Below, piece by piece: positions 25,361 to 32,867 of a DNA stretch of 64,000 bases. The number at the start of each line of letters is the position of its first letter. Position 1 is the stretch's first letter. The notes under the pieces are model-generated. The model saw nothing but the letters and a program-made list of their open reading frames with translations. It made no database searches and had not been told where the DNA came from. The stretch lies in NCBI RefSeq assembly GCF_026342355.1, contig NZ_JAPEMV010000002.1, forward strand, positions 806,001-870,000, read 5' to 3'. The translations under genes and the position numbers were made by a program. Source of the DNA: Streptomyces sp. NBC_00249. Its GTDB lineage: Bacteria; Actinomycetota; Actinomycetes; Streptomycetales; Streptomycetaceae.

Positions 25361-25861
25361 ATGCCTCAGGTGAAGCTGACCACCAGCCTCGGCACCATCG
25401 TCATCGACCTCTACGAGGAGCAGGCGCCGGCCTCGGTCGCCAATTTCCTCGGGTACGTGGAGAGCGGCCACTACGACGGCACGGTCTTCCACCGGGTGAT
25501 CCCCGGCTTCATGAACCAGGGCGGCGGATTCACCGCGGACATGCGGCAGAAGCCGGTGCGCGAACCGGTCCGCAACGAGGCCGACAACGGCCTGAAGAAC
25601 ACCCGGTACACGGTCGCGATGGCCCGCACCAGCGTCCCCCACTCGGCGACCTCGCAGTTCTTCGTCAACACCGCCGACAACCCGGCCCTGGACCACACCG
25701 CCCCGACGCCGGGCGGATACGGCTACGCGGTGTTCGGCCTGGTCAGCGCCGGCCGGGACGTGGTGGACTCGATCGCCGCCGTCCGCACCGGGCGCGCGGG
25801 CGGGCACGGCGACATGCCGCTGGTGCCGGTGGTGATCGAGAAGGCTGCGCTGGTGGCCTGA
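25361..25861 (+). CDS. cyclophilin-type peptidyl-prolyl cis-trans isomerase
   Basis: Protein of 166 residues that is nearly all cyclophilin domain: YDGTVFHRVIPGFMNQGGG, VAMARTSVPHSATSQFFVN and YGYAVFGLVSAGRDVVDSI. The catalytic Arg is in FHRVIPGF and the active-site phrase SATSQFFVN is intact. No signal peptide, so cytoplasmic protein folding is expected. The ATG is chosen as the standard N-terminus. Confidence 0.95.
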   Translation: MPQVKLTTSLGTIVIDLYEEQAPASVANFLGYVESGHYDGTVFHRVIPGFMNQGGGFTADMRQKPVREPVRNEADNGLKNTRYTVAMARTSVPHSATSQFFVNTADNPALDHTAPTPGGYGYAVFGLVSAGRDVVDSIAAVRTGRAGGHGDMPLVPVVIEKAALVA

Positions 25862-25959
25862 TCGGTTGTGGCGACGGCCGTGGGGTGCGCCACGGATCCG
25901 CCGCATCCAGAATCGGTGAAGGCTCGTTAGCCGTCCGGGGGCCGCCCTACGGAGGTCAG

Positions 25960-26421
25960 ATGAACAGCGTCGCCGTCACCGTCGACTGGGACCACCCCAC
26001 CGACCCGCGCCCCGGCCCCCCGCGCGAGCACGTCCGTACGTACGTCTCCAGCGGGGGCACCGACGGCCACCTGTGGCACGGGGTCCCGACGCTGCTGCTC
26101 ACCACCGTCGACCGCGCCACCGGCCGGACCGTCCGCACCCCGCTGATCTACGCACGGGACGCGGGCCGACACCTGGTCGTGGCCTCCGGCGCGGGCGGCC
26201 CGCGCCACCCCGCCTGGTACGAGAACCTCACCGCCCACCCGGAGGTCAGGCTCCAGGTGGGCGCCGACGTCCTGCACGGCCGGGCGCGCACGGCGGACCC
26301 GGCGGAGCGGGAGACGTACTGGGAGGCGATGACCGCCCTGTGGCCGCTCTACGACGACTACCAGGCGCTGGCGTGGCCGCGCGAGATCCCGCTGGTGATC
26401 ATCGAGGGCGGGGCCGGCTAG
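25960..26421 (+). CDS. deazaflavin(F420)-dependent nitroreductase-family protein
   Basis: Protein of 153 residues of the Ddn-like group of split-beta-barrel F420-binding proteins. Recognisable segments are LLLTTVDRATGRTVRTPLIY, HLVVASGAGGPRHPAWYENL and TAHPEVRLQVGADV. The family uses F420H2 to reduce diverse substrates; the substrate here is unknown. ATG 25960 is preceded by GGAGGTCAG. A short open stretch upstream is not needed for the fold. Confidence 0.88.
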   Translation: MNSVAVTVDWDHPTDPRPGPPREHVRTYVSSGGTDGHLWHGVPTLLLTTVDRATGRTVRTPLIYARDAGRHLVVASGAGGPRHPAWYENLTAHPEVRLQVGADVLHGRARTADPAERETYWEAMTALWPLYDDYQALAWPREIPLVIIEGGAG

Positions 26422-26427
26422 GCCCGG

Positions 26428-26793
26428 CTAGGCCTTCTTGTCGTCGGGGGCGTCGAAGCGCACCGAGCGCACCTCGAGCTTGTCGGTCGCCGCCTTGCCG
26501 TGGGCCCTCAGGCGCCACTCCGGACCGTCGCAGCTCGCGCCGAGGTAGACGGTCACGTTGGTGTCGGTCTGGTTGTGGGGGCCGTAGCCGGGCAGCTCCT
26601 TGTTGTCGCCGACGGCGTGGAGGTTGATGCACTTGCCACTGTGCGGGTCGTGCAGGGTGACCTTGCGCTCCTGCCCGTAGCCGTCCACGTACTTGTAGCT
26701 GAACTCCCCCTGCGCGGCCACGGCCGAGCCCGACAGGGACAGGACCAGGGTGAGGGCGCCGAGGCCGGCGGCGAGGGTGCTGCGGAGCTTCAT
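26428..26793 (-). CDS. small secreted protein of unknown function
   Basis: Protein of 121 residues with a clear signal peptide (MKLRSTLAAGLG, cut after AVAA near residue 27). The mature part is about 94 residues and has two Cys (55 and 88 region, CINLHAVG and ASCDGPEWRL), likely a disulphide. I do not recognise the domain. It is convergent with the deazaflavin gene, six bases apart. Confidence 0.75.
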   Translation of the reverse strand: MKLRSTLAAGLGALTLVLSLSGSAVAAQGEFSYKYVDGYGQERKVTLHDPHSGKCINLHAVGDNKELPGYGPHNQTDTNVTVYLGASCDGPEWRLRAHGKAATDKLEVRSVRFDAPDDKKA

Positions 26794-26990
26794 GACGGGG
26801 TGGATCCCTTCTGAAGATGATCAAGGGGTGACGCCGCTCGACCCTAGGAGGGCGGGCGGCGGCGAATCGTTTCTCCCGGACCGCCGGGAGCGGCGCGCCC
26901 TCGGATCACCACTCGTTCGGGTCACATCCCGCCCCACGGATGGACCGGACCGCCCGCCATCGGCTACCAACAGGGCCAGAAGGGGGACAG

Positions 26991-27356
26991 TTGACCACAA
27001 ACACCCAGGAGCGGGACGGCGGCCACGACGGCGGGCCCTTCCTGCTCGCGAAGGTCCTCGCGGACACGCTCGTCGCCACCATCGGCCGGCCCCGGACCGC
27101 CGGGACACCGCCCGCGACCCCCGCGGAACCCCGCCCCGCCACCTGCCGGGACTGCGGCGGGGCGGCGTACTGGCACCGCACGGTCCGGGGCAAGTGGCTC
27201 CTCGTCGAGCCCGGGGCCTTCCCCGTCCACACCGTCCCGGCGGGCCAGCGCTGGCGCATCGCCCCGGACGGCACCGCCGTCAACCTCGGCGCGGGCTCCC
27301 CGACGGACACCTGCCGGATCAGCCACTTCTACGTGTGCGCGGGGCGCGGGGGGTGA
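26991..27356 (+). CDS. DUF6083-like protein
   Basis: Protein of 121 residues. The second half has CRDCGGAAYWHRTVRGKW, LLVEPGAFPVHTVPAGQRW, RIAPDGTAVNLG and DTCRISHFYVC. This agrees with the DUF6083 family of actinomycetes, where the Cys residues may bind zinc. TTG 26991 is chosen because AGAAGGGGG lies seven bases before it. The 3' end overlaps the DUF4386 gene by 28 bases tail to tail. Function unknown. Confidence 0.7.
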   Translation: MTTNTQERDGGHDGGPFLLAKVLADTLVATIGRPRTAGTPPATPAEPRPATCRDCGGAAYWHRTVRGKWLLVEPGAFPVHTVPAGQRWRIAPDGTAVNLGAGSPTDTCRISHFYVCAGRGG

Positions 27357-28078
27357 GGGGCGGGGGTGGGTGCGGGTGCGGGTGCCGGTGCGGGGGCGGG
27401 TGCGGGCTGGGGGGCCGCCTCGCCGTGGAAGCCCTTGCCGATCAGCCGTACCGCGAGCGCCACCTCCCACGCGAACACCGGGAGGGCCGCCGCCGACCCC
27501 GCCGGGGAGACCTGCTCGTAGAGCCCGAACATCACGGCCACCGCCGAGGCGCAGATCAGCGGGCCTCCGATCAGCCCGAGCACGGAGATGTACCGGGGGA
27601 CGAGGCGGGAGCGGAACATCAGGAACGCCAGGAGCGCGGTGTTCACGCCGAGGGCGACATTGGGCCCGATCAGGAACGCCCAGTCGTGCAGCGCCACCAG
27701 GGCCCTGTCCACGGCCCCGGCGGATCCCGGGTCGCCGTCCTGGCGGACCGTCACCAGGGTGAGGACGGCGAGGACTCCGCCGAGGATGACGACCGCCTCC
27801 AGGGCGCGGGCGCAGACGTAGCCGAGGGCCAGCCCCTCCCCCCACCGCTTGACGACCGGGAACAGCGCCACCCCGGTACCGACGACGCAGGCCACCAGGA
27901 CCAGTTCGCACAGGGCGCCCAGGAGGGCCCGGGTGCCGGCGCCGGATCCGGCGGCCAGGCCGTCCCCCGCCGCGCCGAGCAGGGGGCGGTAGAGGAGCAG
28001 GCCCGCGATCGCCGACACCTCGGTCATCAGGAACAGCACCCCCGCGACCAGCGCGGTCCTTCGTTCTGAGCTCATCAT
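27329..28078 (-). CDS. DUF4386 membrane protein
   Basis: Protein of about 249 residues with six to seven membrane helices and DUF4386 phrases (LVAGVLFLMTEVSAIAGLLL, ALHDWAFLIGPNVALGVNT, VPRYISVLGLIGGPLI). The last 30 residues are a proline/alanine dipeptide run encoded by a GC-rich minisatellite, which is probably disordered. It has two consecutive ATG codons (28078 and 28075). It is divergent from a TetR gene, with two 15-19 bp palindromes between, so it is the likely regulated target. The transported or bound molecule is unknown. Confidence 0.82.
   Translation of the reverse strand: MMSSERRTALVAGVLFLMTEVSAIAGLLLYRPLLGAAGDGLAAGSGAGTRALLGALCELVLVACVVGTGVALFPVVKRWGEGLALGYVCARALEAVVILGGVLAVLTLVTVRQDGDPGSAGAVDRALVALHDWAFLIGPNVALGVNTALLAFLMFRSRLVPRYISVLGLIGGPLICASAVAVMFGLYEQVSPAGSAAALPVFAWEVALAVRLIGKGFHGEAAPQPAPAPAPAPAPAPTPAPHPPRPAHT
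27361..27412. repeat. GC-rich minisatellite encoding Pro-Ala repeats
   Basis: Short tandem GTGCGG/GGTGCGGGTG-type units run through this stretch and are translated, on the minus strand, as the Pro-Ala tail of the DUF4386 protein. The unit number is likely variable between strains. Confidence 0.6.
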
Positions 28079-28106
28079 CTCTTCGCCCTCTCGACCCGCC
28101 TCTGGG

Positions 28107-28125
28107 AGGTGTACGCCGTACACCT
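28107..28125. promoter_or_regulatory. TetR operator candidate 1 (perfect 19 bp palindrome)
   Basis: AGGTGTACGCCGTACACCT is a perfect palindrome around one central base. It shares the core GTGTACGNCGTACAC with the second site 31 bp away and lies in the promoter gap of the divergent DUF4386 and TetR genes. Confidence 0.8.
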
Positions 28126-28139
28126 CGCGGTCAATGTAG

Positions 28140-28154
28140 GTGTACGGCGTACAC
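28140..28154. promoter_or_regulatory. TetR operator candidate 2
   Basis: GTGTACGGCGTACAC, a 15 bp palindrome with the same core as the site at 28107. It includes a TACACT -10 candidate (28150-28155) for the tetR gene that starts at 28182, so it fits autorepression. Confidence 0.8.
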
Positions 28155-28181
28155 TCGTCAACCGGAAAGGGGAGCAGCCGG

Positions 28182-28967
28182 ATGACGACGGAGCCGATGG
28201 AGCCGATGGAGCCGAAGGAAGAGCAGGGCGGGGAGGCCGCACGCCGGACCCCCCTGAACCGGGAGCGGGTACTGCGGGCCGCCGTGGCGCTCGCCGACAC
28301 CGGCGGCATCGAATCGCTCAGCATGCGCAAGCTCGCGCAGGAGCTGGGCGTCGTACCGATGGCGCTGTACAAGCACGTGGCCAACAAGGACCAGCTGCTC
28401 GACGGCATGCTGGACGCCGTCGTCGGCGAGATCGACCCGCCTCAGGACGGCCCCGACTGGCAGGACGTCGTCCGCCGGCGGATCCTCTCCGCCCGGCGCG
28501 TGCTCCTGCGCCACCCCTGGACGGCCCGCGTCATCGAGTCCCGCGCCACCCCGACGCCGGCGGTGCTGGCGTACCTGGACTCGACGATCGGAACCCTCCG
28601 CGACGGCGGCTTCTCCGCCGACCTCGCCCACCACGCGATGCACGCCATGGGCAGCCGCCTGCTGGGCTTCAGCCAGGAACTCTTCGACACCTCGGGCGGG
28701 GACACCGCATCCGACCCCGCGCCCGACCCCGGTATGGCGCAGCGCTACCCGCGCATCGCGGAAATGGCCATGACGGCGGCCCACGACGGCCGGTCGGTGG
28801 TGGGCGGCTCCGGCGGCGGCTGCGACGACCAGTCCGAGTTCGAATTCGCCCTGGACCTGCTCCTGGACGGGCTGGAGCGGCTGCGGGGGCGGGGGTGGTC
28901 GTCTGCGGCGGGGGCGGGGATGGGGATGGGGATGGGGATGGGTGCGGCAGGTCCCGCTACCGGGTGA
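28182..28967 (+). CDS. TetR family regulator of DUF4386 pair
   Basis: Protein of 261 residues. The N-terminal extension has repeated MEPMEPKE. The helix-turn-helix is at about 28-75 (RVLRAAVALADTGGIESLSM, LGVVPMALYKHVANKDQLL), and a TetR_C-type ligand domain follows (DDQSEFEFALDLLLDGLERL). The final residues are a Met-Gly repeat (GMGMGMGMG) encoded by tandem GGGGAT units. It is the likely repressor of the divergent DUF4386 gene through the GTGTACG palindromes. ATG 28182 follows AAAGGGGAG. The ligand is unknown. Confidence 0.9.
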   Translation: MTTEPMEPMEPKEEQGGEAARRTPLNRERVLRAAVALADTGGIESLSMRKLAQELGVVPMALYKHVANKDQLLDGMLDAVVGEIDPPQDGPDWQDVVRRRILSARRVLLRHPWTARVIESRATPTPAVLAYLDSTIGTLRDGGFSADLAHHAMHAMGSRLLGFSQELFDTSGGDTASDPAPDPGMAQRYPRIAEMAMTAAHDGRSVVGGSGGGCDDQSEFEFALDLLLDGLERLRGRGWSSAAGAGMGMGMGMGAAGPATG

Positions 28968-28981
28968 GGGGCGGGGTCCGT

Positions 28982-29180
28982 TCAGGACCGGTCGTAGACG
29001 GTCACCTCCACGTCCCGGGTGCACAGCGCGGCGGTGATCAACGGCTCGATGCGCGGCCAGGTCCCGCCCGCGAGCCCGCACCCGATCCGGGGCATGTGCA
29101 CGCTGGCGCCCAGCTCAACGGCATGCCCGGCCAGCGCCACGAGACACCTGAGCGGCGTCATGACCCAACGGTAGGCGGGA
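28982..29180 (-). pseudogene. macrodomain protein, C-terminal remnant
   Basis: The last 65 or so codons of a macrodomain (ADP-ribose-binding) protein: YRWVMTPLRCLVALAGHAV, ELGASVHMPRIGCGLAGG and a final VEVTVYDRS. MPRIGCGLAGG is the conserved ligand-loop phrase of this family. A whole macrodomain of this type needs about 150 residues, so the N-terminal half, with the first ADP-ribose loop, is missing. Similarity to macrodomains stops where the left arm of the inverted repeat begins (about 29180). The frame stays open into the repeat, so a short fusion product could be made, but the gene looks broken by the rearrangement. Confidence 0.72.
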
Positions 29181-29576
29181 GCACCGACAGGGGGGCGGTG
29201 CGGGGGCCGGGGTTGACGGTGCGCCCTGGGGCGGGGCCGGTGGAGTGCCGGGGGCTGCCCGCCAGTCCACTGTCCTTCCGTGTCGGGCCGGCCTGTCAAG
29301 GGCGCTCCTTCGTCGCGTCGCTACGCGATGGCCTTCGGCCACCCTTGACAGACCGACCCGCCCCGGAATGCCAAAGACTGTCGGGAAGCCCCCGAAGGAA
29401 CGGCATGGGGGGAGCGAAGGGAGAGCGGCCGTCTCGGAGAAACACCTCCCGAGTCCCGGCCGGCTGCCTGCGCACACCCGGAACAACCTTCCCCGACCCT
29501 GCCGGACAGGCGGCCCCGGCCCAACCGGAGCCGGACGGCGAAAAGACCGACACCAGGACCCGAAAGGCACGCGTCA

Positions 29577-29612
29577 GATCGCTACGCGCTCCTGCCGTCC
29601 CGGCGTCTGCGG
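29577..29612 (+). repeat. 36 bp unit GATCGCTAC-N17-GCGTCTGCGG, copy 1
   Basis: GATCGCTAC, 17 variable bases, then GCGTCTGCGG. The same arrangement with identical spacing recurs at 29643, 30377 and 30443 (both inverted) and 33052. Confidence 0.8.
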
Positions 29613-29642
29613 CCCGCCCGTGGCCGGACATAAGCCGCCCAC

Positions 29643-29678
29643 GATCGCTACACAGCCGAGACCGTCAGGCGTCTGCGG
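29643..29678 (+). repeat. 36 bp unit, copy 2
   Basis: Same conserved ends and 17-base spacer as copy 1 but a different spacer sequence. The end of this unit is exactly the end of the left inverted-repeat arm. Confidence 0.8.
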
Positions 29679-29739
29679 ACTGCCTGTGGCTGGACTCACG
29701 GGTCTTGGGGCGTGGACACGCATTGACGATAAGGCGACT

Positions 29740-29758
29740 TTAGGTAAGCCTTACCTAG
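29740..29758 (+). promoter_or_regulatory. iron box (DmdR/IdeR-type operator)
   Basis: TTAGGTAAGCCTTACCTAG; the inner 17 bp (29741-29757) are a perfect palindrome around one base. It matches the TTAGGTTAGGCTCACCTAA-type box bound by iron-loaded DmdR1/IdeR. A TTGACG -35 candidate at 29723-29728 precedes it, so the box overlaps the -10 region. It controls the membrane-protein gene at 29813. Confidence 0.85.
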
Positions 29759-29812
29759 CTTTCGCATGGCTGAAAGTCATCGTGCCCGCTTTCCTCTCCG
29801 GAGTCCGCCCCC

Positions 29813-30370
29813 ATGTCGTCCCCCGCAGCCAGACTCTCCCCCCGCCCGATCCGCCTCTACGACTCTTGGTGGACGGTGGCGGCGGGGGCCCTGATCGCGC
29901 TGCTCGCGCTGGCGGCAGGGGTGTGGTGCTCGCTGCACATGCAGGCGGACGAAACGATGCACACCGTCGCGCTCTTCGCCCACCTCGCGTCGCTCGTGCT
30001 CGGCTTCGGCGCGGTGCTGTCCGCCGACTATTACGGGTTGCTCTGGGCGACCGGACGGTGCACGCTCACCGAGGTGCTCGGGGCCACCTCCCGCCTGCAC
30101 GTGCCCATCTGGGCCGGCCTCGGCGGCCTGGTCTTCAGCGGGCTGATGCTGCACCCGGACGTGACGTCGCCGCTGACCCTCACCAAGCTCGCGCTCGTGG
30201 CCGTCCTGACGGTCAACGGCCTCCAGGCAGGACTCCTGGGCCGCCGCCTGGAGGCTGCCACCGACCCGGTCAGCCCCCGCCTCCTGCTGTGGGGAGGCGT
30301 CACCGCCCTCGTATCCCAGGCCTGCTGGTGGGGCTCCGTCGTCATCGGCTTCCTCAACACCAATACGTGA
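29813..30370 (+). CDS. iron-box-controlled integral membrane protein, function unknown
   Basis: Protein of 185 residues with about five membrane helices (near residues 20-41, 50-70, 90-115, 120-140 and 155-178). Between them are short loops with His and Met (SLHMQADETMHTVALFAHLA, GLMLHPDVTSP). It is not one of the siderophore transporter families I know. The iron box at 29740 suggests expression under iron limitation, so a role in iron or siderophore handling is likely but not shown. The gene lies alone between two inverted ~500 bp repeats, an unusual transposon-like setting. ATG 29813 is the only good start; its ribosome-binding site is weak (CGGAG). Confidence 0.75.
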   Translation: MSSPAARLSPRPIRLYDSWWTVAAGALIALLALAAGVWCSLHMQADETMHTVALFAHLASLVLGFGAVLSADYYGLLWATGRCTLTEVLGATSRLHVPIWAGLGGLVFSGLMLHPDVTSPLTLTKLALVAVLTVNGLQAGLLGRRLEAATDPVSPRLLLWGGVTALVSQACWWGSVVIGFLNTNT

Positions 30371-30376
30371 CACCTC

Positions 30377-30412
30377 CCGCAGACGCCTGACGGTCTCGGC
30401 TGTGTAGCGATC
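30377..30412 (-). repeat. 36 bp unit, copy 3 (inverted)
   Basis: CCGCAGACGC, 17 bases, GTAGCGATC: the reverse complement of the unit at 29643, with the same spacer sequence. Confidence 0.8.
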
Positions 30413-30442
30413 GTGGGCGGCTTATGTCCGGCCACGGGCGGG

Positions 30443-30478
30443 CCGCAGACGCCGGGACGGCAGGAGCGCGTAGCGATC
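30443..30478 (-). repeat. 36 bp unit, copy 4 (inverted)
   Basis: CCGCAGACGC, 17 bases, GTAGCGATC: the reverse complement of the unit at 29577. Confidence 0.8.
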
Positions 30479-31095
30479 TGGCGCGTGTCTGTCGGGCTCT
30501 GCCGGAGCCTGGTGTCGGTCTTTTCGCCGTCCGGCTCCGGTTGGGCCGGGCCCGTCTCCCCGGCAGGGTCGGGGAAGGTTGTTCCGGGTGTGCGCAGGCA
30601 GCCGGCCGGGACTCGGGGGGTGTTTCTCCGAGACGGCCGCTCTCCCTTCGCTCCCCCCATGCCGTTCCTTCGGGGGCTTCCCGACAGTCTTTGGCATTCC
30701 GGGGCGGGTCGGTCTGTCAAGGGTGGCCGAAGGCCATCGCGTAGCGACGCGAACGCAGTGAGCGCCCTTGACAGGCCGGCCCGACACGGAAGGACAGTGG
30801 ACTGGCGGGCAGCCCCCGGCACTCCACCGGCCCCGCCCCAGGGCGCACCGTCAACCCCGGCCCCCGCACCGCCCCCCTGTCGGTGCCCCCGCCCCACCGC
30901 CAGCGGCCCCCAAGGTGACGAGCCCCACACCCCCGCCACCCCCGCCCCGCCCCCACCCATTCCGCAGGCCGGAACGCCGGAGGGGCCGCCGTTTCAAAGG
31001 GTGGACGGCATTGGCACCCACCCATCGCGCGAAACGGGACATTTCGCTCGCGTGGCTCCCGCCCAAAAGGCTCGGCGGGCGGGCGCGTGGGCCCG

Positions 31096-31101
31096 TAAGC
31101 T
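31096..31101 (+). promoter_or_regulatory. -10 element, leaderless aminotransferase transcript
   Basis: TAAGCT ends six bases before the ATG at 31108, so transcription would begin at or next to the start codon. No clear ribosome-binding site precedes the ATG, which fits a leaderless mRNA. A good -35 is not obvious. Confidence 0.45.
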
Positions 31102-31107
31102 CCCGTC

Positions 31108-32319
31108 ATGCAGGTGATCCAGTCAACGAAACTCGCCAATGTCTGCTACGAGATCCGCGGACCCGTCCTCGAAGAGGCGATGCGGCTCGAAGCAGCAGGT
31201 CATCGCATCCTCAAGCTCAACACCGGCAACCCCGCGGCCTTCGGCTTCGAGTGCCCGCCGGAGATCCTTGAGGACATGCTCCGCAACCTGGGCACGGCCC
31301 ACGGTTACGGCGACGCGAAGGGGCTGCTCTCCGCGCGCCGCGCGGTCATGCAGCACTACCAGACCAAGGGCATCGAGCTGGACGTCGAGGACATCTACCT
31401 CGGCAACGGGGTCTCCGAGCTGATCCAGATGTCGATGCAGGCGCTGCTCGACGACGGCGACGAGGTCCTCGTCCCCGCCCCGGACTACCCGCTGTGGACC
31501 GCCTCGGTCAGCCTCGCGGGCGGTACCGCCGTGCACTACCGCTGCGACGAGCAGTCCGACTGGATGCCGGACCTCGCCGACATCGAGCGCAAGGTCACCG
31601 ACCGCACCCGCGCGATCGTGATCATCAACCCGAACAACCCGACCGGCGCCGTCTACGACGACGAGATGCTGCGCGGGCTCACGGACATCGCCCGCCGCCA
31701 CAACCTGGTCGTCTGCTCCGACGAGATCTACGACCGGATCCTCTACGACGGCACCACGCACACCAACACCGCCGCCATCGCGCCGGACCTGCTGACGCTC
31801 ACCTTCAACGGACTGTCCAAGAACTACCGCGTCGCCGGCTACCGGGCCGGCTGGATGGCGGTCTGCGGCCCCAAGAAGAACGCCTCCTCGTACATCGAGG
31901 GGCTGACGATCCTGGCCAACATGCGGCTGTGCGCCAACATGCCCTCGCAGCACGCGGTCGCCACCGCGCTCGGCGGGCGCCAGTCCATCAACGACCTGGT
32001 GCTGCCCGGCGGGCGGCTGCTGGAGCAGCGCGACACGGCGTACGACCTGCTGACGCAGATCCCCGGCATCAGCTGTGTGAAGCCGAAGGGTGCGCTGTAC
32101 CTCTTCCCGAAGCTGGACCCGGCGGTCTACAAGATCAAGGACGACCGGCAGATGGTCCTCGACCTGCTGCGGTCCGAGAAGATCATGGTGGTGCACGGGA
32201 CGGGCTTCAACTGGACCGAGCCGGACCACTTCCGGATCGTGACCCTGCCGAACGCCAAGGACCTCGCGGACGCGGTGACCCGGATCGGCAACTTCCTGGA
32301 CGGGTACGGGCAGCCGTAG
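31108..32319 (+). CDS. PLP-dependent aminotransferase, alanine aminotransferase (AlaA) type
   Basis: Protein of 403 residues, fold-type I class I/II aminotransferase. Key parts are GNGVSELIQMSMQALL, PAPDYPLW, VIINPNNPTGAVY, CSDEIYDRILYDG and the PLP lysine Lys238 in NGLSKNYRVAGYRAGW. The length and the FGLSK-like context agree with glutamate-pyruvate transaminases of the AlaA group. Cytoplasmic. It starts after the right repeat arm but is intact. Confidence 0.92.
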   Translation: MQVIQSTKLANVCYEIRGPVLEEAMRLEAAGHRILKLNTGNPAAFGFECPPEILEDMLRNLGTAHGYGDAKGLLSARRAVMQHYQTKGIELDVEDIYLGNGVSELIQMSMQALLDDGDEVLVPAPDYPLWTASVSLAGGTAVHYRCDEQSDWMPDLADIERKVTDRTRAIVIINPNNPTGAVYDDEMLRGLTDIARRHNLVVCSDEIYDRILYDGTTHTNTAAIAPDLLTLTFNGLSKNYRVAGYRAGWMAVCGPKKNASSYIEGLTILANMRLCANMPSQHAVATALGGRQSINDLVLPGGRLLEQRDTAYDLLTQIPGISCVKPKGALYLFPKLDPAVYKIKDDRQMVLDLLRSEKIMVVHGTGFNWTEPDHFRIVTLPNAKDLADAVTRIGNFLDGYGQP

Positions 32320-32374
32320 GGCAAAGCCGTGGGGCGAAGCCGCGGAAGGCTCCGGGCAGCTCGTCCGGATTCAG

Positions 32375-32404
32375 CTCAACTTTAGAACGGATCCAATGTA
32401 GGAT
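32375..32404 (+). promoter_or_regulatory. promoter candidate for the 32435 gene
   Basis: CTCAAC at 32375-32380 and TAGGAT at 32399-32404 with an 18-base spacer in a short AT-richer stretch, about 30 bases before the ATG. Confidence 0.5.
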
Positions 32405-32434
32405 GGTCTCCTGACCCACGCAGGAGGCCTCCTC

Positions 32435-32827
32435 ATGTACGAGCCGATCCGCTCCAAGTCGGTCGTCCACCGTGTGGACGGCACCCCGGCCCCATACCCG
32501 CACAGCAGCCGCGGCGAAGCCCTCGACATCCAGCTCGCCGGGCACCTCTCGGCGCTGCTCGCCGTCACCGACGAGCTCGGACTCGACGAGAGCGCCGCGC
32601 GCATCGCCGACCAGGTGGCGCGGCTGCGCGGGTCGCTGCCGACCCGCGCCCCGCACGGCGGCAGCCCCTCCGACACCCTCGCGCTGCACCGCCGCGCCCA
32701 CGACCTCGCGGCGCGCGCCCTGCTCGTCGCCGCGTCCCGCGCCGACACCGCCGTGGCGATCCTCGCCGCCGAGCGGATGGACGCACACGCCGCCGCCGAC
32801 TCCGTCGACCTGGCCGGCGCCCACTGA
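32435..32827 (+). CDS. small helical protein of unknown function
   Basis: Protein of 130 residues. After a short N-terminal part (MYEPIRSKSVVHRVDGTPAP) the rest is strongly helical and Ala-rich (LAGHLSALLAVTDELGLDES, HDLAARALLVAASRADTAVA). No signal, membrane helix or known catalytic motif. It has a GGAGGCC site before the ATG, its own promoter candidate and a terminator after the stop, so it is a single-gene unit. I do not recognise a function. Confidence 0.75.
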   Translation: MYEPIRSKSVVHRVDGTPAPYPHSSRGEALDIQLAGHLSALLAVTDELGLDESAARIADQVARLRGSLPTRAPHGGSPSDTLALHRRAHDLAARALLVAASRADTAVAILAAERMDAHAAADSVDLAGAH

Positions 32828-32867
32828 CGGCCCCGGTCCGGGGCCGCGGAGGCTCCGGACCGGGCGC

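Larger units (their letters stand above)
29181..29678 (+). repeat. left arm of ~500 bp inverted repeat
   Basis: About 498 bp that recur in inverted orientation at 30377-30886 with, by eye, near 90% identity; differences are a few substitutions and small indels near 29303 and 29560. No convincing gene lies in it. It contains an internal stem (CTGTCAAGGG at 29293-29302 with CCCTTGACAG at 29342-29351) and two copies of a 36 bp unit at its right end. Its left edge coincides with the end of macrodomain similarity. No transposase gene is associated. Confidence 0.88.
30377..30886 (-). repeat. right arm of ~500 bp inverted repeat
   Basis: Inverted copy of 29181-29678, starting seven bases after the stop of the iron-box gene and beginning with a 36 bp unit. 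A GCGAACGCAGTGAGCGC segment near 30750 is not found in the left arm. No convincing gene. From here to the aminotransferase at 31108 I see only low-complexity GC-rich DNA and a promoter. Confidence 0.88.

Noticed and set aside
29109..29743. Open frames inside the repeat arms
   Set aside because: The same frame appears in both arms, but it lacks a start with a ribosome-binding site, any domain and codon preference; it is repeat DNA.
29181..30886. Inverted repeats read as a classical IS or composite transposon
   Set aside because: No transposase is encoded in the arms or between them, and no terminal short inverted repeat with target duplication could be defined, so I call it only a large inverted repeat.
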